Below are positions 41,211 to 50,536 of a stretch of DNA of 64,000 nt, one piece after another. The notes beneath the pieces are model-generated. The model made no database searches and was not told the origin of the DNA. It was given only the letters and a program-made list of their open reading frames with translations. The DNA comes from Streptomyces virginiae (GTDB taxonomy: Bacteria; Actinomycetota; Actinomycetes; Streptomycetales; Streptomycetaceae): assembly GCF_000720455.1 (NCBI RefSeq), contig NZ_JOAK01000002.1:422439-486438 (forward strand). Reading direction: 5' to 3'. Every line of letters starts with the position of its first letter. Within the stretch, counting starts at the first letter, position 1. Both the position numbers and the translations under genes were made by a program.

Positions 41211-42224
41211 CTAGTCCTCGGAGGGCGGCGGCCAGGCCTGGCCCCAGTCGGCGTCCCGAGCGGCCTTGTAGAGGCCGCCGTGGCGCTTGGTCACGTTGAC
41301 CCGGGTCAGGCCCGCCCCGTCGCCCTCCTCGGGGCCGCACAGCTCCAGCAGGACGAGGCCCTTGCGGATCTGCGGCCTGCGCGTGATCCGGGAGGCGGCC
41401 GGCTCCACCGGGAAGCGGGTCGCGGCGACGTAGCTGAACTTCTCGTCCTCGTACGGGAGCGAGCCGCCCTTGACCTGCCGGTGCAGGGAGGAGCGGCTGA
41501 CCCGCGCCGAGAAGTGGCACCAGTCCTGGCCGACCTCGATGGGGCAGGTCCCGTCGTGCGGGCACGGTGCGGCGACCCGCAGTCCGGCCGCGATCAGCTG
41601 GTCGCGGGCCTCGCGGATGCGCAGGTACCCCTCCGGCGTGCCCGGCTCGATCAGCACCACCGCCCGGCCGGCCCGCGCCGCCTCGGCGACGACGGCCGTG
41701 CGGGCCTGCGGGTTCAGCTCGCCGAGTACGTACGACACCGTCACCAGGTCGGCGTCGGGGACGGACATCCCGGCGCCGATGACGGCCCGCCGCCACTCGG
41801 CGCCGCGCAGCACCGGCGAGCCGGAGGCCGCCGCCAGCTCCCGGCCGAGGGCAAGTGCGGGCTCGGCCCAGTCCAGCACCGTGGTCTGGCGGGGGCCCTC
41901 CCAGGTGGCGTCCACCGCCCAGGTCGCCGCACCCGTGCCGCCGCCCACGTCCACGTGCGAGCCCGGCGCCCAGTCGGGCGCCGCCTCGGCCAGGGCGTCC
42001 AGGGCGGCCCGTACCGCCTCGAAGGTGGCCGGCATGCGGTAGGCCGCGTACGCCGCGACGTCCGAGCGGTCGCGCAGTACGGGCGCGTCGGTGGGGGTCC
42101 GCCCCCGGTAGTTGGTGATGAGCCGCTCGACGGCGGCCGTGGCCTGCTTGGGCGGAAGACCGTCGAGCAGCCCGCCGAGCGTGCTGCGGAGGGTCTCGGC
42201 GGTGGTGGGGGCGGAGACGTTCAC
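41211..42224 (-). CDS. Rsm22-like SAM-dependent methyltransferase (ribosome-associated)
   Basis: A 337-residue protein of the Rsm22 family, which in mitochondria supports small-subunit assembly. SAM motif SHVDVGGGTGAATWAV (about 92-107), then VTVSYVLGELNPQARTAVVA. Two Cys pairs, CPHDGTCPIEVGQDWC, and a basic KRHGGLYKAARDADWG follow. GTG at 42224. Bacterial function is not established; it converges with the dimethylargininase gene with only three bases between stops. Confidence 0.85.
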   Translation of the reverse strand: MNVSAPTTAETLRSTLGGLLDGLPPKQATAAVERLITNYRGRTPTDAPVLRDRSDVAAYAAYRMPATFEAVRAALDALAEAAPDWAPGSHVDVGGGTGAATWAVDATWEGPRQTTVLDWAEPALALGRELAAASGSPVLRGAEWRRAVIGAGMSVPDADLVTVSYVLGELNPQARTAVVAEAARAGRAVVLIEPGTPEGYLRIREARDQLIAAGLRVAAPCPHDGTCPIEVGQDWCHFSARVSRSSLHRQVKGGSLPYEDEKFSYVAATRFPVEPAASRITRRPQIRKGLVLLELCGPEEGDGAGLTRVNVTKRHGGLYKAARDADWGQAWPPPSED

Positions 42225-42242
42225 CTGCCGAGTTTACGGCGA

Positions 42243-42285
42243 GCCGGGGCCGGCGCCGTCAGCGAGGCGCCGACCCGGCCCCGGC
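42243..42285. terminator. hairpin terminator after the MFS gene
   Basis: GCCGGGGCCGG pairs with CCGGCCCCGGC, with a nested GGCGCC/GGCGCC stem inside; 9 bp past the stop of the minus-strand gene at 42294. Confidence 0.75.
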
Positions 42286-42293
42286 CCCTCGGC

Positions 42294-43610
42294 TCAGTCG
42301 CCGGCCGGAGCGGGCGCGGTCTGCGCGTCGCGCTGCTGCCACGGCCGGCACAGGACCAGGAAGCAGCTCGCGGAGAGCACCGCGCACACCAGCTGCACCA
42401 GGGCCATCGGAACGGCCGTGTCCTCGCCCGCGATGCCCACCAGCGGTGACGCGATCGCGCCGACCAGGAAGGAGGAGGTGCCGAGCAGCGCGGAGGCCGA
42501 TCCGGCCGCGTGCGGGGTCCGCATCAGCGCCTGCGCGTTCGTGTTCGGCAGCACGATGCCCATCGCCGACATGAGGACGAACAGCGCGGTGGCGATGGGG
42601 ATCAGCCCGACCTCGCCGAAGACGCCCGTCGCCATCAGCAGCAGGGACACCGCGGAGGACAGGACGACCGCGAGGCCGACGGCCAGCACCTTGTCCAGGC
42701 GCACCCGGCCGACCAGCAGCTTGCCGTTGATCTGGCCGACGAGGATCAGGCCGACGGAGTTCAGGCCGAAGAGCAGAGAGAAGGTCTGGGGCGAGGCCCC
42801 GTAGATCTCCTGGACCACGAAGGGGGAGGCGGAGATGTAGGAGAAGAGGACGGCGAAGGCGAAGCCGCCGGTCAGGGTGTAGCCGGTGAAGACCCGGTCG
42901 CCGAGCAGCCCGCGCATGGTCCGCAGCGCGGAGCCGACACCGCCGGTGTGCCGCCGCTCGGGAGGCAGGGTCTCACCGAGGCCGCGCCAGACCATCAGGG
43001 TGAGGACCGTGCCGACGCCGGTCAGGACGACGAAGACGCCCCGCCAGTCGGCGAAGCGCAGCACCTGCCCGCCGATGAGCGGCGCGACGATCGGGGCGGC
43101 CCCGGATATGAGCATCAGGGTGGAGAAGAAGCGGGCCATCTCGTCGCCGTCGTACAGGTCGCGCACGACGGCGCGCGCGATGACGACACCGGCGGCCCCG
43201 GCCAGCCCCTGGAGCAGCCGGAAGGAGATCAGCAGCTCGGCGGTCGGGGCGAGCGCGCAGATCGCGGTGGCCAGGACGTAGACGACCATGCCGACGAGCA
43301 GCGGCCGGCGGCGCCCCCACTTGTCGCTCATCGGGCCGATGACGAGCTGGCCGAGGGCCATGCCGGCGAGGCAGGCGGTGAGGGTCAGCTGGATCGTCGC
43401 GGCGGGGCTGTGCAGGGCGTCGGTGACCTGCGGCAGGGCCGGCAGGTACATGTCCATGGACAGCGGGGGGAGGGCGGTGAGCCCGCCGAGTACGAAGGTG
43501 ACGAGCAGGCTCGTACGGCGTGCCGCCTTCAGGGGCGCGGTGGTGGGCGCGGAGGGCGATTCGGGCGACGAGTCGTGCGAGGGTGCCGTCGCGGGGCCTC
43601 TCTCCGACAT
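42294..43610 (-). CDS. Bcr/CflA-family MFS drug exporter
   Basis: A 438-residue proton antiporter with 12 predicted membrane helices. The family signature is seen at helix 1-2 ([20 protein letters not shown]), loop 2-3 ([14 protein letters not shown]) and helix 4-5 ([20 protein letters not shown]). Members export bicyclomycin, chloramphenicol and related drugs; the substrate here cannot be deduced. ATG at 43610 with GGAG upstream. Confidence 0.92.
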   Translation of the reverse strand: MSERGPATAPSHDSSPESPSAPTTAPLKAARRTSLLVTFVLGGLTALPPLSMDMYLPALPQVTDALHSPAATIQLTLTACLAGMALGQLVIGPMSDKWGRRRPLLVGMVVYVLATAICALAPTAELLISFRLLQGLAGAAGVVIARAVVRDLYDGDEMARFFSTLMLISGAAPIVAPLIGGQVLRFADWRGVFVVLTGVGTVLTLMVWRGLGETLPPERRHTGGVGSALRTMRGLLGDRVFTGYTLTGGFAFAVLFSYISASPFVVQEIYGASPQTFSLLFGLNSVGLILVGQINGKLLVGRVRLDKVLAVGLAVVLSSAVSLLLMATGVFGEVGLIPIATALFVLMSAMGIVLPNTNAQALMRTPHAAGSASALLGTSSFLVGAIASPLVGIAGEDTAVPMALVQLVCAVLSASCFLVLCRPWQQRDAQTAPAPAGD

Positions 43611-43719
43611 GCGGAACTCCAGTCTTCTCATCTGCTTTTATGCACCCCTGACCGACCCATGCTCTCAGCAATCGGAACGTCCCGGGACCGGAGCGCGCTG
43701 TGACGTACCCTGCGGCCCC

Positions 43720-44481
43720 ATGGACGAACGTACGAAGAAGATCGCCGTGGTGACCGGCGCGGGCTCCGGAATCGGCCGCTCCGTGGCGCTGGCCCTGGCC
43801 GCGGCGGGATGGGCCGTGGCCCTGGCCGGCCGCCGGTCCGAACCACTGGAGGAGACCGCCGCCGCGGCCGGGACCGGGGCCGACGTGCTGTGCGTGCCGG
43901 CCGACGTGAGCGATCCGGACGGCGTGACTCGGCTGTTCGAGTCAGTGCGCGCCCGGTACGGCCGCCTCGACCTGCTCTTCAACAACGCGGGCACCTTCGG
44001 GCCCGGCGGGGTCGCGCTGGAGGACATCACCTACGAGGCCTGGCGCTCGGTCGTGGACGTCAACCTGACCGGCGCCTTCCTGTGCGCGCAGGCCGCCTTC
44101 CGGCAGATGAAGCAGCAGGACCCGCAGGGCGGCCGCATCATCAACAACGGCTCCATCTCCGCCCACGTGCCCCGCCCGAACTCGATCGCCTACACCGCGA
44201 CCAAGCACGCGATGACCGGCCTGACGAAGTCCCTGTCGCTGGACGGGCGGCCGTACCGGATCGCCTGCGGCCAGATCGACATCGGCAACGCGGCGACCGA
44301 GATGACCGAGCGGATGCAGACCGGCATCCTCCAGGCCAACGGGCAGCTGGCCGTCGAACCGGTCATGGACGCCGCCGACGTGGCCCGCACGGTCCTGCAC
44401 ATGGCCGAGCTGCCGCTGGAGGCGAACGTGCAGTTCGCGACGGTGATGGCCACGTCCATGCCGTACATCGGCCGCGGCTGA
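43720..44481 (+). CDS. short-chain dehydrogenase/reductase
   Basis: A 253-residue classical SDR. Cofactor motif [18 protein letters not shown] (about 9-26), NNAG, active-site Ser in [12 protein letters not shown] and YTATK. ATG at 43720 has TACCCT eight bases upstream and no ribosome site (leaderless candidate). Divergent from the exporter. Substrate unknown. Confidence 0.9.
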   Translation: MDERTKKIAVVTGAGSGIGRSVALALAAAGWAVALAGRRSEPLEETAAAAGTGADVLCVPADVSDPDGVTRLFESVRARYGRLDLLFNNAGTFGPGGVALEDITYEAWRSVVDVNLTGAFLCAQAAFRQMKQQDPQGGRIINNGSISAHVPRPNSIAYTATKHAMTGLTKSLSLDGRPYRIACGQIDIGNAATEMTERMQTGILQANGQLAVEPVMDAADVARTVLHMAELPLEANVQFATVMATSMPYIGRG

Positions 44482-44540
44482 GCACCTTCCCCTCCCGATC
44501 TCCGTTGCCACCGCGCGGGGCGGGCGTCGATCATGAACGC

Positions 44541-45404
44541 ATGACCGATACCGAGGTACTGCGCTACACCGCTTTCTCCGGCGACCCGAACGGCGGCAAC
44601 CCCGCCGGGGTCGTGCTCGACGCCGCCGGGCTGGACGACGCCGCGATGCTGGAGATCGCCGCCGGGCTGGGCTACAGCGAGACGGCCTTCCTCACCGCAC
44701 CGCCGGAGGGGCTCGGCGGGCCGGAGGGCCGCTCCTTCACCGCCCGCTACTTCAGCCCGAAGGCCGAGGTCCCCTTCTGCGGCCACGCCACCATCGCCAC
44801 GGCCGTCGCGCTGGGGGAGCGGATCGGACCCGGTGAGCTCCTCCTCGCCACCCCGGCGGGCACCGTGCCGGTGTCCGTCACCGTCGAGGACGGCCGCCTG
44901 CGCGCCACGCTGACCAGCGTGGAACCGCACACCGAGGAGATCGGCGACGCCGACCTCACCGAGGCACTCGCCGCGCTGGACTGGCCGCGGGCCGACCTCG
45001 ACCCGGCGTTCCCGCCGCGAATCGCCTATGCCGGAGCCCGCCACCTGGTGCTCGGCGCCGCCACCCGGGCCCGCCTCGCGGACCTCGACTACGACTTCGC
45101 CCGGCTGGAGGCGCTGATGCAGCGCCTGGACCTCACCACGGTCCAGCTGGTGCACCGCGCGGGCCCGGCGGAGTTCCACGTACGCGACCCGTTCCCGGTC
45201 GGCGGCGTCGTCGAGGACCCGGCGACCGGGGCCGCGGCGGCCGCCTTCGGCGCGTACGCCCGGGAGCTCGGCCTGGTCCCGGAGGAGGCCGAGCTGACCC
45301 TCCACCAGGGCGCGGACATGGGCCGCCCCGGCGTGCTCACGGTGGAACTGCGCGAGGGCGACCCCCGCGTCCGCGTGGGCGGCGAGGGCGTCCGCATCCC
45401 GTGA
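44541..45404 (+). CDS. PhzF-family isomerase/epimerase-like protein
   Basis: A 287-residue protein with the diaminopimelate-epimerase-like double fold of PhzF. Motifs: RYTAFSGDPNGGNPAGVV, ETAFLT, RYFSPKAEVPFCGHATIATA with the conserved CGHAT, and VEDPATGAAAAAFGAYA. The catalytic Glu at GYSETAF is present. Not in a phenazine cluster, so a general isomerase. A second, shorter PhzF relative is at 56626. Confidence 0.9.
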   Translation: MTDTEVLRYTAFSGDPNGGNPAGVVLDAAGLDDAAMLEIAAGLGYSETAFLTAPPEGLGGPEGRSFTARYFSPKAEVPFCGHATIATAVALGERIGPGELLLATPAGTVPVSVTVEDGRLRATLTSVEPHTEEIGDADLTEALAALDWPRADLDPAFPPRIAYAGARHLVLGAATRARLADLDYDFARLEALMQRLDLTTVQLVHRAGPAEFHVRDPFPVGGVVEDPATGAAAAAFGAYARELGLVPEEAELTLHQGADMGRPGVLTVELREGDPRVRVGGEGVRIP

Positions 45405-45430
45405 GCGGCGAACCCATCGGCCCGGACTCC

Positions 45431-45477
45431 CGGGGCTCCGCCCCGGACCCCGCTCCTCGAACGCCGGAGGGGCTGGA
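45431..45477. repeat. Streptomyces-type intergenic repeat
   Basis: CCCGGGGCTCCGCCCCGGAC followed by CTCCTCGAACGCCGGAGGGG. From memory this sequence, or close variants, is scattered through many Streptomyces genomes. It contains the hairpin GGGGC-TCC-GCCCC and may end the PhzF transcript. Confidence 0.65.
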
Positions 45478-45480
45478 TTC

Positions 45481-46044
45481 GTGAGGGTGATCGGATACGC
45501 CGAGGCGGACCTGCCGGCACGGCTGGCGCGGCAGGTCACCGAGCTGGAGGCGCGGGTGTGGCCCGGCTCAGCTCCCGGCCACGACCCGGCGCTGCACCCG
45601 AGGACGATGCTGCTCGTGGACGCGGTCGGTACGGTGACCGCCGCGCTGTCGCTGCTGTACAAGCCGGTCCCGCTCGCGGACCGCACGTACCGGGCCGCCG
45701 GACTCAGCTCCGTGGTCGCCCTGCCGGAACTGCGCGGCCGCGGGCTCGGCGGCCGACTGGTCGCGGCGGCCCGCGCCGAGCTGGCCGCGGACCCGGCCGT
45801 GGACCTGGCGCTGTTCAGCTGCGACCGGCCCCTCGTGCCGTTCTACGGGGCGGCCGGCTTCGCCCCGCTGCCCGGCACGGTCCTCGTCGGCGGCACCCCC
45901 GGGGACCCGCTGGCCACCGACGCCCCCGGCTTCGACAAGGTGGTGGTGGCCGCCTTCTTCACCGACGACCCGGCCGGGGACCGCGAGGCCTTCACCGGCG
46001 TGCGCGTCCCGCTCCACCCCGGGAGCGTCGACCGGCTCTGGTGA
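45481..46044 (+). CDS. GNAT-family N-acetyltransferase
   Basis: A 187-residue acetyltransferase. The acetyl-CoA pyrophosphate loop is LPELRGRGLGGRLVAAARAE (about 81-100), and the closing strand is PFYGAAGFAPLPG. GTG at 45481. The layout resembles small aminoglycoside-2'-acetyltransferase-like GNATs, but substrate is unknown. Its stop is four bases from the convergent efeU stop. Confidence 0.88.
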   Translation: MRVIGYAEADLPARLARQVTELEARVWPGSAPGHDPALHPRTMLLVDAVGTVTAALSLLYKPVPLADRTYRAAGLSSVVALPELRGRGLGGRLVAAARAELAADPAVDLALFSCDRPLVPFYGAAGFAPLPGTVLVGGTPGDPLATDAPGFDKVVVAAFFTDDPAGDREAFTGVRVPLHPGSVDRLW

Positions 46045-46048
46045 ACCG

Positions 46049-46912
46049 TCAGGCGGCGGGAGCGGAGGTCGGGCTGTCGGAGGGCGTGGCCGCGCTCGCC
46101 GGGCGGCGGCGGCCGCCGCGTTCGGCGAAGAACAACACCAGCACGGGAACCAGGTACAGCGCCCACACGGTCAGCTGCAGGACGGTCGGGTCCGGCTGGA
46201 AGTTGAAGACTCCCTTGAGCAGGGTCCCGTACCAGCTGTCCGGCGGGACGGCCGTGCTGATGTCGAAGGCCCTGTCGTTCAGGCCGCTCAGGAAGCGGGC
46301 CTCCTGGAGGTCGTGGACGCCGTACGCGAGCACGCCCGCGGCCACGACCACGAGCATCGCGCCGGTCCACCGGAAGAACTTCGCCAGGTTGATCCGCAGG
46401 GCACCCCGGTAGAACAGGTAGCCCAGCACGATCGCCGTCGCGATGCCCAGCAGCACCCCGATCAGCGGCGCCGAGGAGCCCTCGCCGCTGGCCCGTACGG
46501 ACGCCCACACGAACAGCGCGGTCTCCAGGCCCTCCCGGCCGACCGCCAGGAAGGCCGTCGCGACCAGCGCGCCGGTGCCCATGGCGAGCGCCGAGTCGAG
46601 CTTGCCGTGCAGCTCGGCCTTCAGGTGCCGCGCGGTGCGCTTCATCCAGAAGACCATCCACGTCACCAGCCCCACCGAGATGATCGACAGGCTGCCGCCC
46701 AGCAGCTCCTGCGCCTCGAAGGTCAGCTCCTGGGAGCCGAATTCGAGCAGCGCGCCGAAGGCGAGCGAGAGCGCGCACGCGATCCCGATGCCGAGCCACA
46801 CCGGACGCAGGGCGTCGCGGCGCTCCGTCTTCACCAGGTACGCGACGAGGATGCAGACGACCAGGCTGGCCTCCAGCCCCTCGCGCAGGCCGATCAGATA
46901 GTTGCCGAACAC
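46049..46912 (-). CDS. efeU: EfeU, FTR1-family iron permease
   Basis: A 287-residue inner-membrane iron channel with about seven helices. The two iron-binding R-E-G-L-E motifs of FTR1 proteins are intact: GLREGLEASLVV near the N-terminus and VGREGLETALFV mid-protein. GTG at 46912 after GGAAGAA gives the normal short N-terminus. Last gene of efeO-efeB-efeU: EfeO binds, EfeB oxidises and EfeU transports ferrous or ferric iron. Confidence 0.95.
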   Translation of the reverse strand: MFGNYLIGLREGLEASLVVCILVAYLVKTERRDALRPVWLGIGIACALSLAFGALLEFGSQELTFEAQELLGGSLSIISVGLVTWMVFWMKRTARHLKAELHGKLDSALAMGTGALVATAFLAVGREGLETALFVWASVRASGEGSSAPLIGVLLGIATAIVLGYLFYRGALRINLAKFFRWTGAMLVVVAAGVLAYGVHDLQEARFLSGLNDRAFDISTAVPPDSWYGTLLKGVFNFQPDPTVLQLTVWALYLVPVLVLFFAERGGRRRPASAATPSDSPTSAPAA

Positions 46913-46938
46913 GTTGGTTCTTCCTCTCCGGCGGGGAC

Positions 46939-48231
46939 TCAGGCGAACAGCGTCCGGCCCCACCAGTCGTCCTTGTCGCGGACGCCCGGCGGGACGGCGA
47001 AGACGGCCGAACCCACGTGCTGGATGTATTCGTTGAGGACGTCGGACTTCGCCAGGTTGCGCTGGATCGGGACGAAGCCCTTGCGGACGTCACGCTGGTA
47101 GGCGAGGAAGAACAGGCCCGCGTCGAGGCGGCCGAGGCCGTCCGTGCCGTCGGTGAAGGAGTAGCCGCGCCGCAGGATCGTCGCACCGCTGTTGGAGTCC
47201 GGGTGCGCGAGACGTACGTGCGCCTCCGGCTTCATCGCCTTCAGGAAGGGCTCGTCGCGCTCCTTGGACTTGCCCACGGGGGCGCCCTCGCCCTTGTCGC
47301 GGCCGAAGATGTCCTCCTGCTCCTGCAGCGGGGTCCGGTCCCAGGTCTCGATGTTCATCCGGATCCGGCGCGCCACCAGGTACGAGCCGCCCGTCAGCCA
47401 GTCGCTGCCGTCGCCCGCGCCGACCCACACGTGCTTGTCCAGGGCCGCCCGGTCGGTGCCCGAGATGTTCCGGGTGCCGTCCTTGAAGCCCATCATGTTG
47501 CGCGGGGTCTGCTCGTCGGGCGTCGTCGAGGAGGTCTTTCCGAAGCCGAGCTGCGACCAGCGCACCGCGACCCGGCCGAAGCCGATCCGGGCCAGCTGGC
47601 GGATGGCGTGCACGGCGACCTGCGGGTCGTCGGCGCAGGCCTGGACGCACAGGTCGCCGCCGGAACGGGCCGGGTCCAGGTTGTCGCCGGGGAACAGCTC
47701 CAGGTCCACCAGCGCCTCGGGGCGCCTGCCCTCCAGCCCGAACCGGTCCTTGGCGAACAGCCCGGGCCCGAAACCGACGGTCAGGGTGAGCCGGGACGCC
47801 TTCAGGCCCAGGGCCTCGCCGGTGTCGGTCGGCGGGGCCTCCGGCAGGCCCTCGTACACGTCGCCGACCGGGAGGCCCGCCGTCATCAGGCGGGCCGCCG
47901 CGGTCCACTCCTTCAGGAGCTTGACCAGCTCCGCGCGGTCCTTCGTCTTCACGTCGAAGGCCGCGAAGTGCAGACGGTCCTGCACGGCGCTCGCGATACC
48001 GGCCTGGTGCTCGCCGTGGAAGGGCACGGCCGCGCCGGCGGCCGACGCCGACACCATGTCCGTGCCGCCGCCGAAGGCCGCGGCCGCACCGCCGGCCGCG
48101 GCGGCGCCGAGCGCGAGCCCGGCCCCGCCCCAGCCGAGCACCGCACGACGGGAAGGGGCGGCCCCGGGGGCCGCGGCGGGGTTGCCGCCGTCCTGCTGCG
48201 GCTGTCCGGAGGCCGCGTCCGACTCGGTCAT
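46939..48231 (-). CDS. efeB: EfeB, Tat-exported DyP-type haem peroxidase (deferrochelatase)
   Basis: A 430-residue periplasm-side haem peroxidase. Twin-arginine signal SRRAVLGWGGAGLALGAAAA near residue 27. DyP motif GFKDGTRNISG (catalytic Asp), proximal His in AHVRLAHPDSN and distal Arg in RRGYSFTDG. Acts with EfeO/EfeU in iron uptake; DyP/EfeB proteins can also release iron from haem, which fits the hmu-hta genes next door. ATG at 48231; one codon earlier (48234) is also ATG. Confidence 0.95.
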   Translation of the reverse strand: MTESDAASGQPQQDGGNPAAAPGAAPSRRAVLGWGGAGLALGAAAAGGAAAAFGGGTDMVSASAAGAAVPFHGEHQAGIASAVQDRLHFAAFDVKTKDRAELVKLLKEWTAAARLMTAGLPVGDVYEGLPEAPPTDTGEALGLKASRLTLTVGFGPGLFAKDRFGLEGRRPEALVDLELFPGDNLDPARSGGDLCVQACADDPQVAVHAIRQLARIGFGRVAVRWSQLGFGKTSSTTPDEQTPRNMMGFKDGTRNISGTDRAALDKHVWVGAGDGSDWLTGGSYLVARRIRMNIETWDRTPLQEQEDIFGRDKGEGAPVGKSKERDEPFLKAMKPEAHVRLAHPDSNSGATILRRGYSFTDGTDGLGRLDAGLFFLAYQRDVRKGFVPIQRNLAKSDVLNEYIQHVGSAVFAVPPGVRDKDDWWGRTLFA

Positions 48232-48274
48232 CATCTACTCCCGTCTGCTGTCCGTCTGCTTTCCGGTGCGCCCG

Positions 48275-49423
48275 TTACTTGGCGACCGCGGCGGCGAGCT
48301 TGGAGAGCGGCTCGGCGAGCGCGTTCACGCCGTCCGAGAGCTCCTTGCGCTCGGTCTCGCCGACCTTGTCGTACGAGGTGAACTCGTAGGAGGTCTTGTC
48401 GGCGCGGTACTTGTCCAGGAGGGTGTTCAGGGCGGCGAACTGGGTGTCCAGCTGCTTGGACAGCTCCGGGTCGTTCTTCTCGGCGATCGGCTTGAGCAGC
48501 TCGTACGCCTTCTGCGCGCCCTCGACGTTGGCCTTGAAGTCGACCAGGTCGGTGTGGGAGTAACGCTCCTCCTCACCGGTGACCTTGCCGGTGGCGACCT
48601 CGTCGAGGAGTTCCTTGGCGCCGTTGGCGATCGAGGTGGGGGTGATCTCCGCCTGGCCGACCTTCTTCTGCCAGTCGGTCAGGTCCGCGATCAGGGTGTC
48701 GGCGAGCTTCTTGTCGTTGTCGTCGATCTTGTTGTCGGCCCACAGGGACTTCTCCAGGCGGTGCCAGCCCGTCCAGTCCTTCGCCGGGTCCTGGCCGGCC
48801 TCCAGGCCGTCCTCGCGGACGTCGACCTTGGGGTCGATGTCACCGAAGGACTCGGCGACCGGCTCGGTGCGCTCCCAGCCGATGCGGGAGGGCGCGTACG
48901 CCTTCTTCGCGGCCTCGACGTCGCCGGCCTTGACCGCGTCCGCGAAGGCCTGCGCCTTGGGGAGGGTCTCCTCGGCCTGAGCGACGACGTACGCGCGGTA
49001 GGCGGCGACGGCGGCGTCCGCCTCCGGGCTGCGCTTCTCGCCGCCGGCCTGGGCGCCGGTCGCCTTGACCTTCTTGGCGATGCCGTCGCCCTTCATGCCG
49101 GGCTTGCAGACGATCTCGTAGTCGCCCGCCTTGATCTCGGCGGTGATGGACGCCTTGGTGCCCGGGCCGATGTTCTCGCGCTCGGTGACGATGCGGGCGT
49201 CCGGGAAGAGGACGTAGACCTCGGTGACCTTGGAGCCCTTGTTCTCGACGTCGATCTGCACCTTGCCGGCCGGGAACTCCGTCTTCGACACGTCGCAGGC
49301 GCTGTCGGAAGCCGCCACGCGGATCGCGTCGTCGCCCTTGTCGCTCTTCTCGGAGCAGCCGGTGACGACGGTCAGGGCGGCCACCACGGAGGTGGCGACG
49401 ACGGTGAGGCGGGCGGGGCGCAT
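48275..49423 (-). CDS. efeO: EfeO, iron-binding lipoprotein (cupredoxin + M75)
   Basis: A 382-residue surface lipoprotein. The lipobox is VVTGC (Cys 23). An N-terminal cupredoxin-like domain (about 35-120, ending DYEIVCKPGMKGDG) precedes the imelysin/M75 domain with GWHRLEKSLW (HxxE metal site, about 220). ATG at 49423 after AGGAG. First gene of efeOBU, with a candidate iron box about 50 bp upstream. Confidence 0.95.
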   Translation of the reverse strand: MRPARLTVVATSVVAALTVVTGCSEKSDKGDDAIRVAASDSACDVSKTEFPAGKVQIDVENKGSKVTEVYVLFPDARIVTERENIGPGTKASITAEIKAGDYEIVCKPGMKGDGIAKKVKATGAQAGGEKRSPEADAAVAAYRAYVVAQAEETLPKAQAFADAVKAGDVEAAKKAYAPSRIGWERTEPVAESFGDIDPKVDVREDGLEAGQDPAKDWTGWHRLEKSLWADNKIDDNDKKLADTLIADLTDWQKKVGQAEITPTSIANGAKELLDEVATGKVTGEEERYSHTDLVDFKANVEGAQKAYELLKPIAEKNDPELSKQLDTQFAALNTLLDKYRADKTSYEFTSYDKVGETERKELSDGVNALAEPLSKLAAAVAK

Positions 49424-49473
49424 AGGGGGCTCCTGGGCGTCGGGCGAGGGCCGTCCCGAGGGGGAGAGGCCAG

Positions 49474-49492
49474 TGAGGCGGACCTAACTTAA
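49474..49492 (-). promoter_or_regulatory. possible DmdR/DtxR iron box before efeO
   Basis: On the minus strand TTAAGTTAGGTCCGCCTCA agrees at about 13 of 19 positions with the Streptomyces iron box TTAGGTTAGGCTCACCTAA. Weaker than the other two boxes but correctly placed. Confidence 0.5.
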
Positions 49493-49609
49493 CCGAGCCT
49501 TACTTGACCCATACCCCCTCGTGCAGTGATTCAGCTCTCACGTTCCGGCCACGGACACAGCCGAGTCACGGACGTTCCACGGCAAGCCCATGGGCCGGTC
49601 AAGCGGGGG

Positions 49610-50536
49610 TCAAGAGGGCAGACCGCGCGGTATGCGGTCGTCGCCCGCTGCCCGTACGGGGACCACGAGCGGAGCCCCCGTGCGCGGGTGCGGGAGCACC
49701 TCGACCGGCTGCCGGTACACGAGGCTGAGGAGGGCGTCCTCGAACACCTCGGCGGGCGGACCGTCCGCGGCGATCCGCCCGCCGTGCAGGACGGCGGCCC
49801 GGTCCGCGTAGGCGGCGGCCAGCCCCAGGTCGTGCAGGACGACGACGACCGCGTCACCGGCCGCGGCCCGCTCGCGGCAGATGCGCAGCACGAGTTCCTG
49901 GTGGCGCAGGTCGAGGGCGGCCGTCGGTTCGTCGAGCAGCAGGAGCGGGGCCCGCTGGGCCAGTACGCGAGCCAGCGCGACCCGGGCCCGCTCGCCGTCG
50001 GAGAGGGCGGAGAAGGGGCGCGCGGCGAACTCGGTGACCTCGGCGGCGGCCATCGCGGTGGCCACGGCCTCCTCGTCCGCCTCGGCGAAGGGGGTGCCGG
50101 CCCAGGGCGCGCGCCCCATCCGTACGACGTCCTCCACCGGGAAGGGGAAGGACAGCGCGGCCGACTGGGGCAGGACGGAGCGGCGCAGCGCCAGGTCGGG
50201 GGCGCTCCAGTCGCCGACCGGGCGGCCGTCGATCCGCACTTCGCCGGAGGCGGCGGGCAGGTCGGCGGCCAGTGCGCCCAGCAGGGTGGACTTGCCCGCG
50301 CCGTTGGGGCCGACCAGGGCGAGCACCTCCCCCGCGCGGGCGGTCAGCTCGATGCCGGCGAGCACGTCGCGCTGCCCGAGCCGGACGTGCAGGTCGACGG
50401 CCTCGGCCAGGGCCGAGCCGGGGACCGGCCGGGCCGGGACGGTGCGGCGGCCGCGGGCGAACAGGCGGGCCGGCGTGCGGGGGGTGCGGGCCGACGTGCG
50501 GGTGGTGCGGGTCGGCGTGCCGGTCGTGCGGTTCAC
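49610..50536 (-). CDS. hmuV: HmuV, haem ABC transporter ATPase
   Basis: A 308-residue ATPase. Walker A GPNGAGKSTLLGAL, Q-loop VLPQSAALSFPFPVEDVVRM, signature LSDGERARVALARVL (LSDGE in place of LSGGE) and Walker B LLLLDEPTAALD. The first 40 residues are an unusual Thr/Arg-rich extension built from 12-15-base repeats. GTG at 50536 overlaps the hmuU stop (GTGA). It powers the HmuU channel. Confidence 0.95.
   Translation of the reverse strand: MNRTTGTPTRTTRTSARTPRTPARLFARGRRTVPARPVPGSALAEAVDLHVRLGQRDVLAGIELTARAGEVLALVGPNGAGKSTLLGALAADLPAASGEVRIDGRPVGDWSAPDLALRRSVLPQSAALSFPFPVEDVVRMGRAPWAGTPFAEADEEAVATAMAAAEVTEFAARPFSALSDGERARVALARVLAQRAPLLLLDEPTAALDLRHQELVLRICRERAAAGDAVVVVLHDLGLAAAYADRAAVLHGGRIAADGPPAEVFEDALLSLVYRQPVEVLPHPRTGAPLVVPVRAAGDDRIPRGLPS

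Noticed and set aside
44541..45404. Phenazine biosynthesis because of PhzF
   Set aside because: No other phz genes; PhzF-like proteins are widespread general isomerases.
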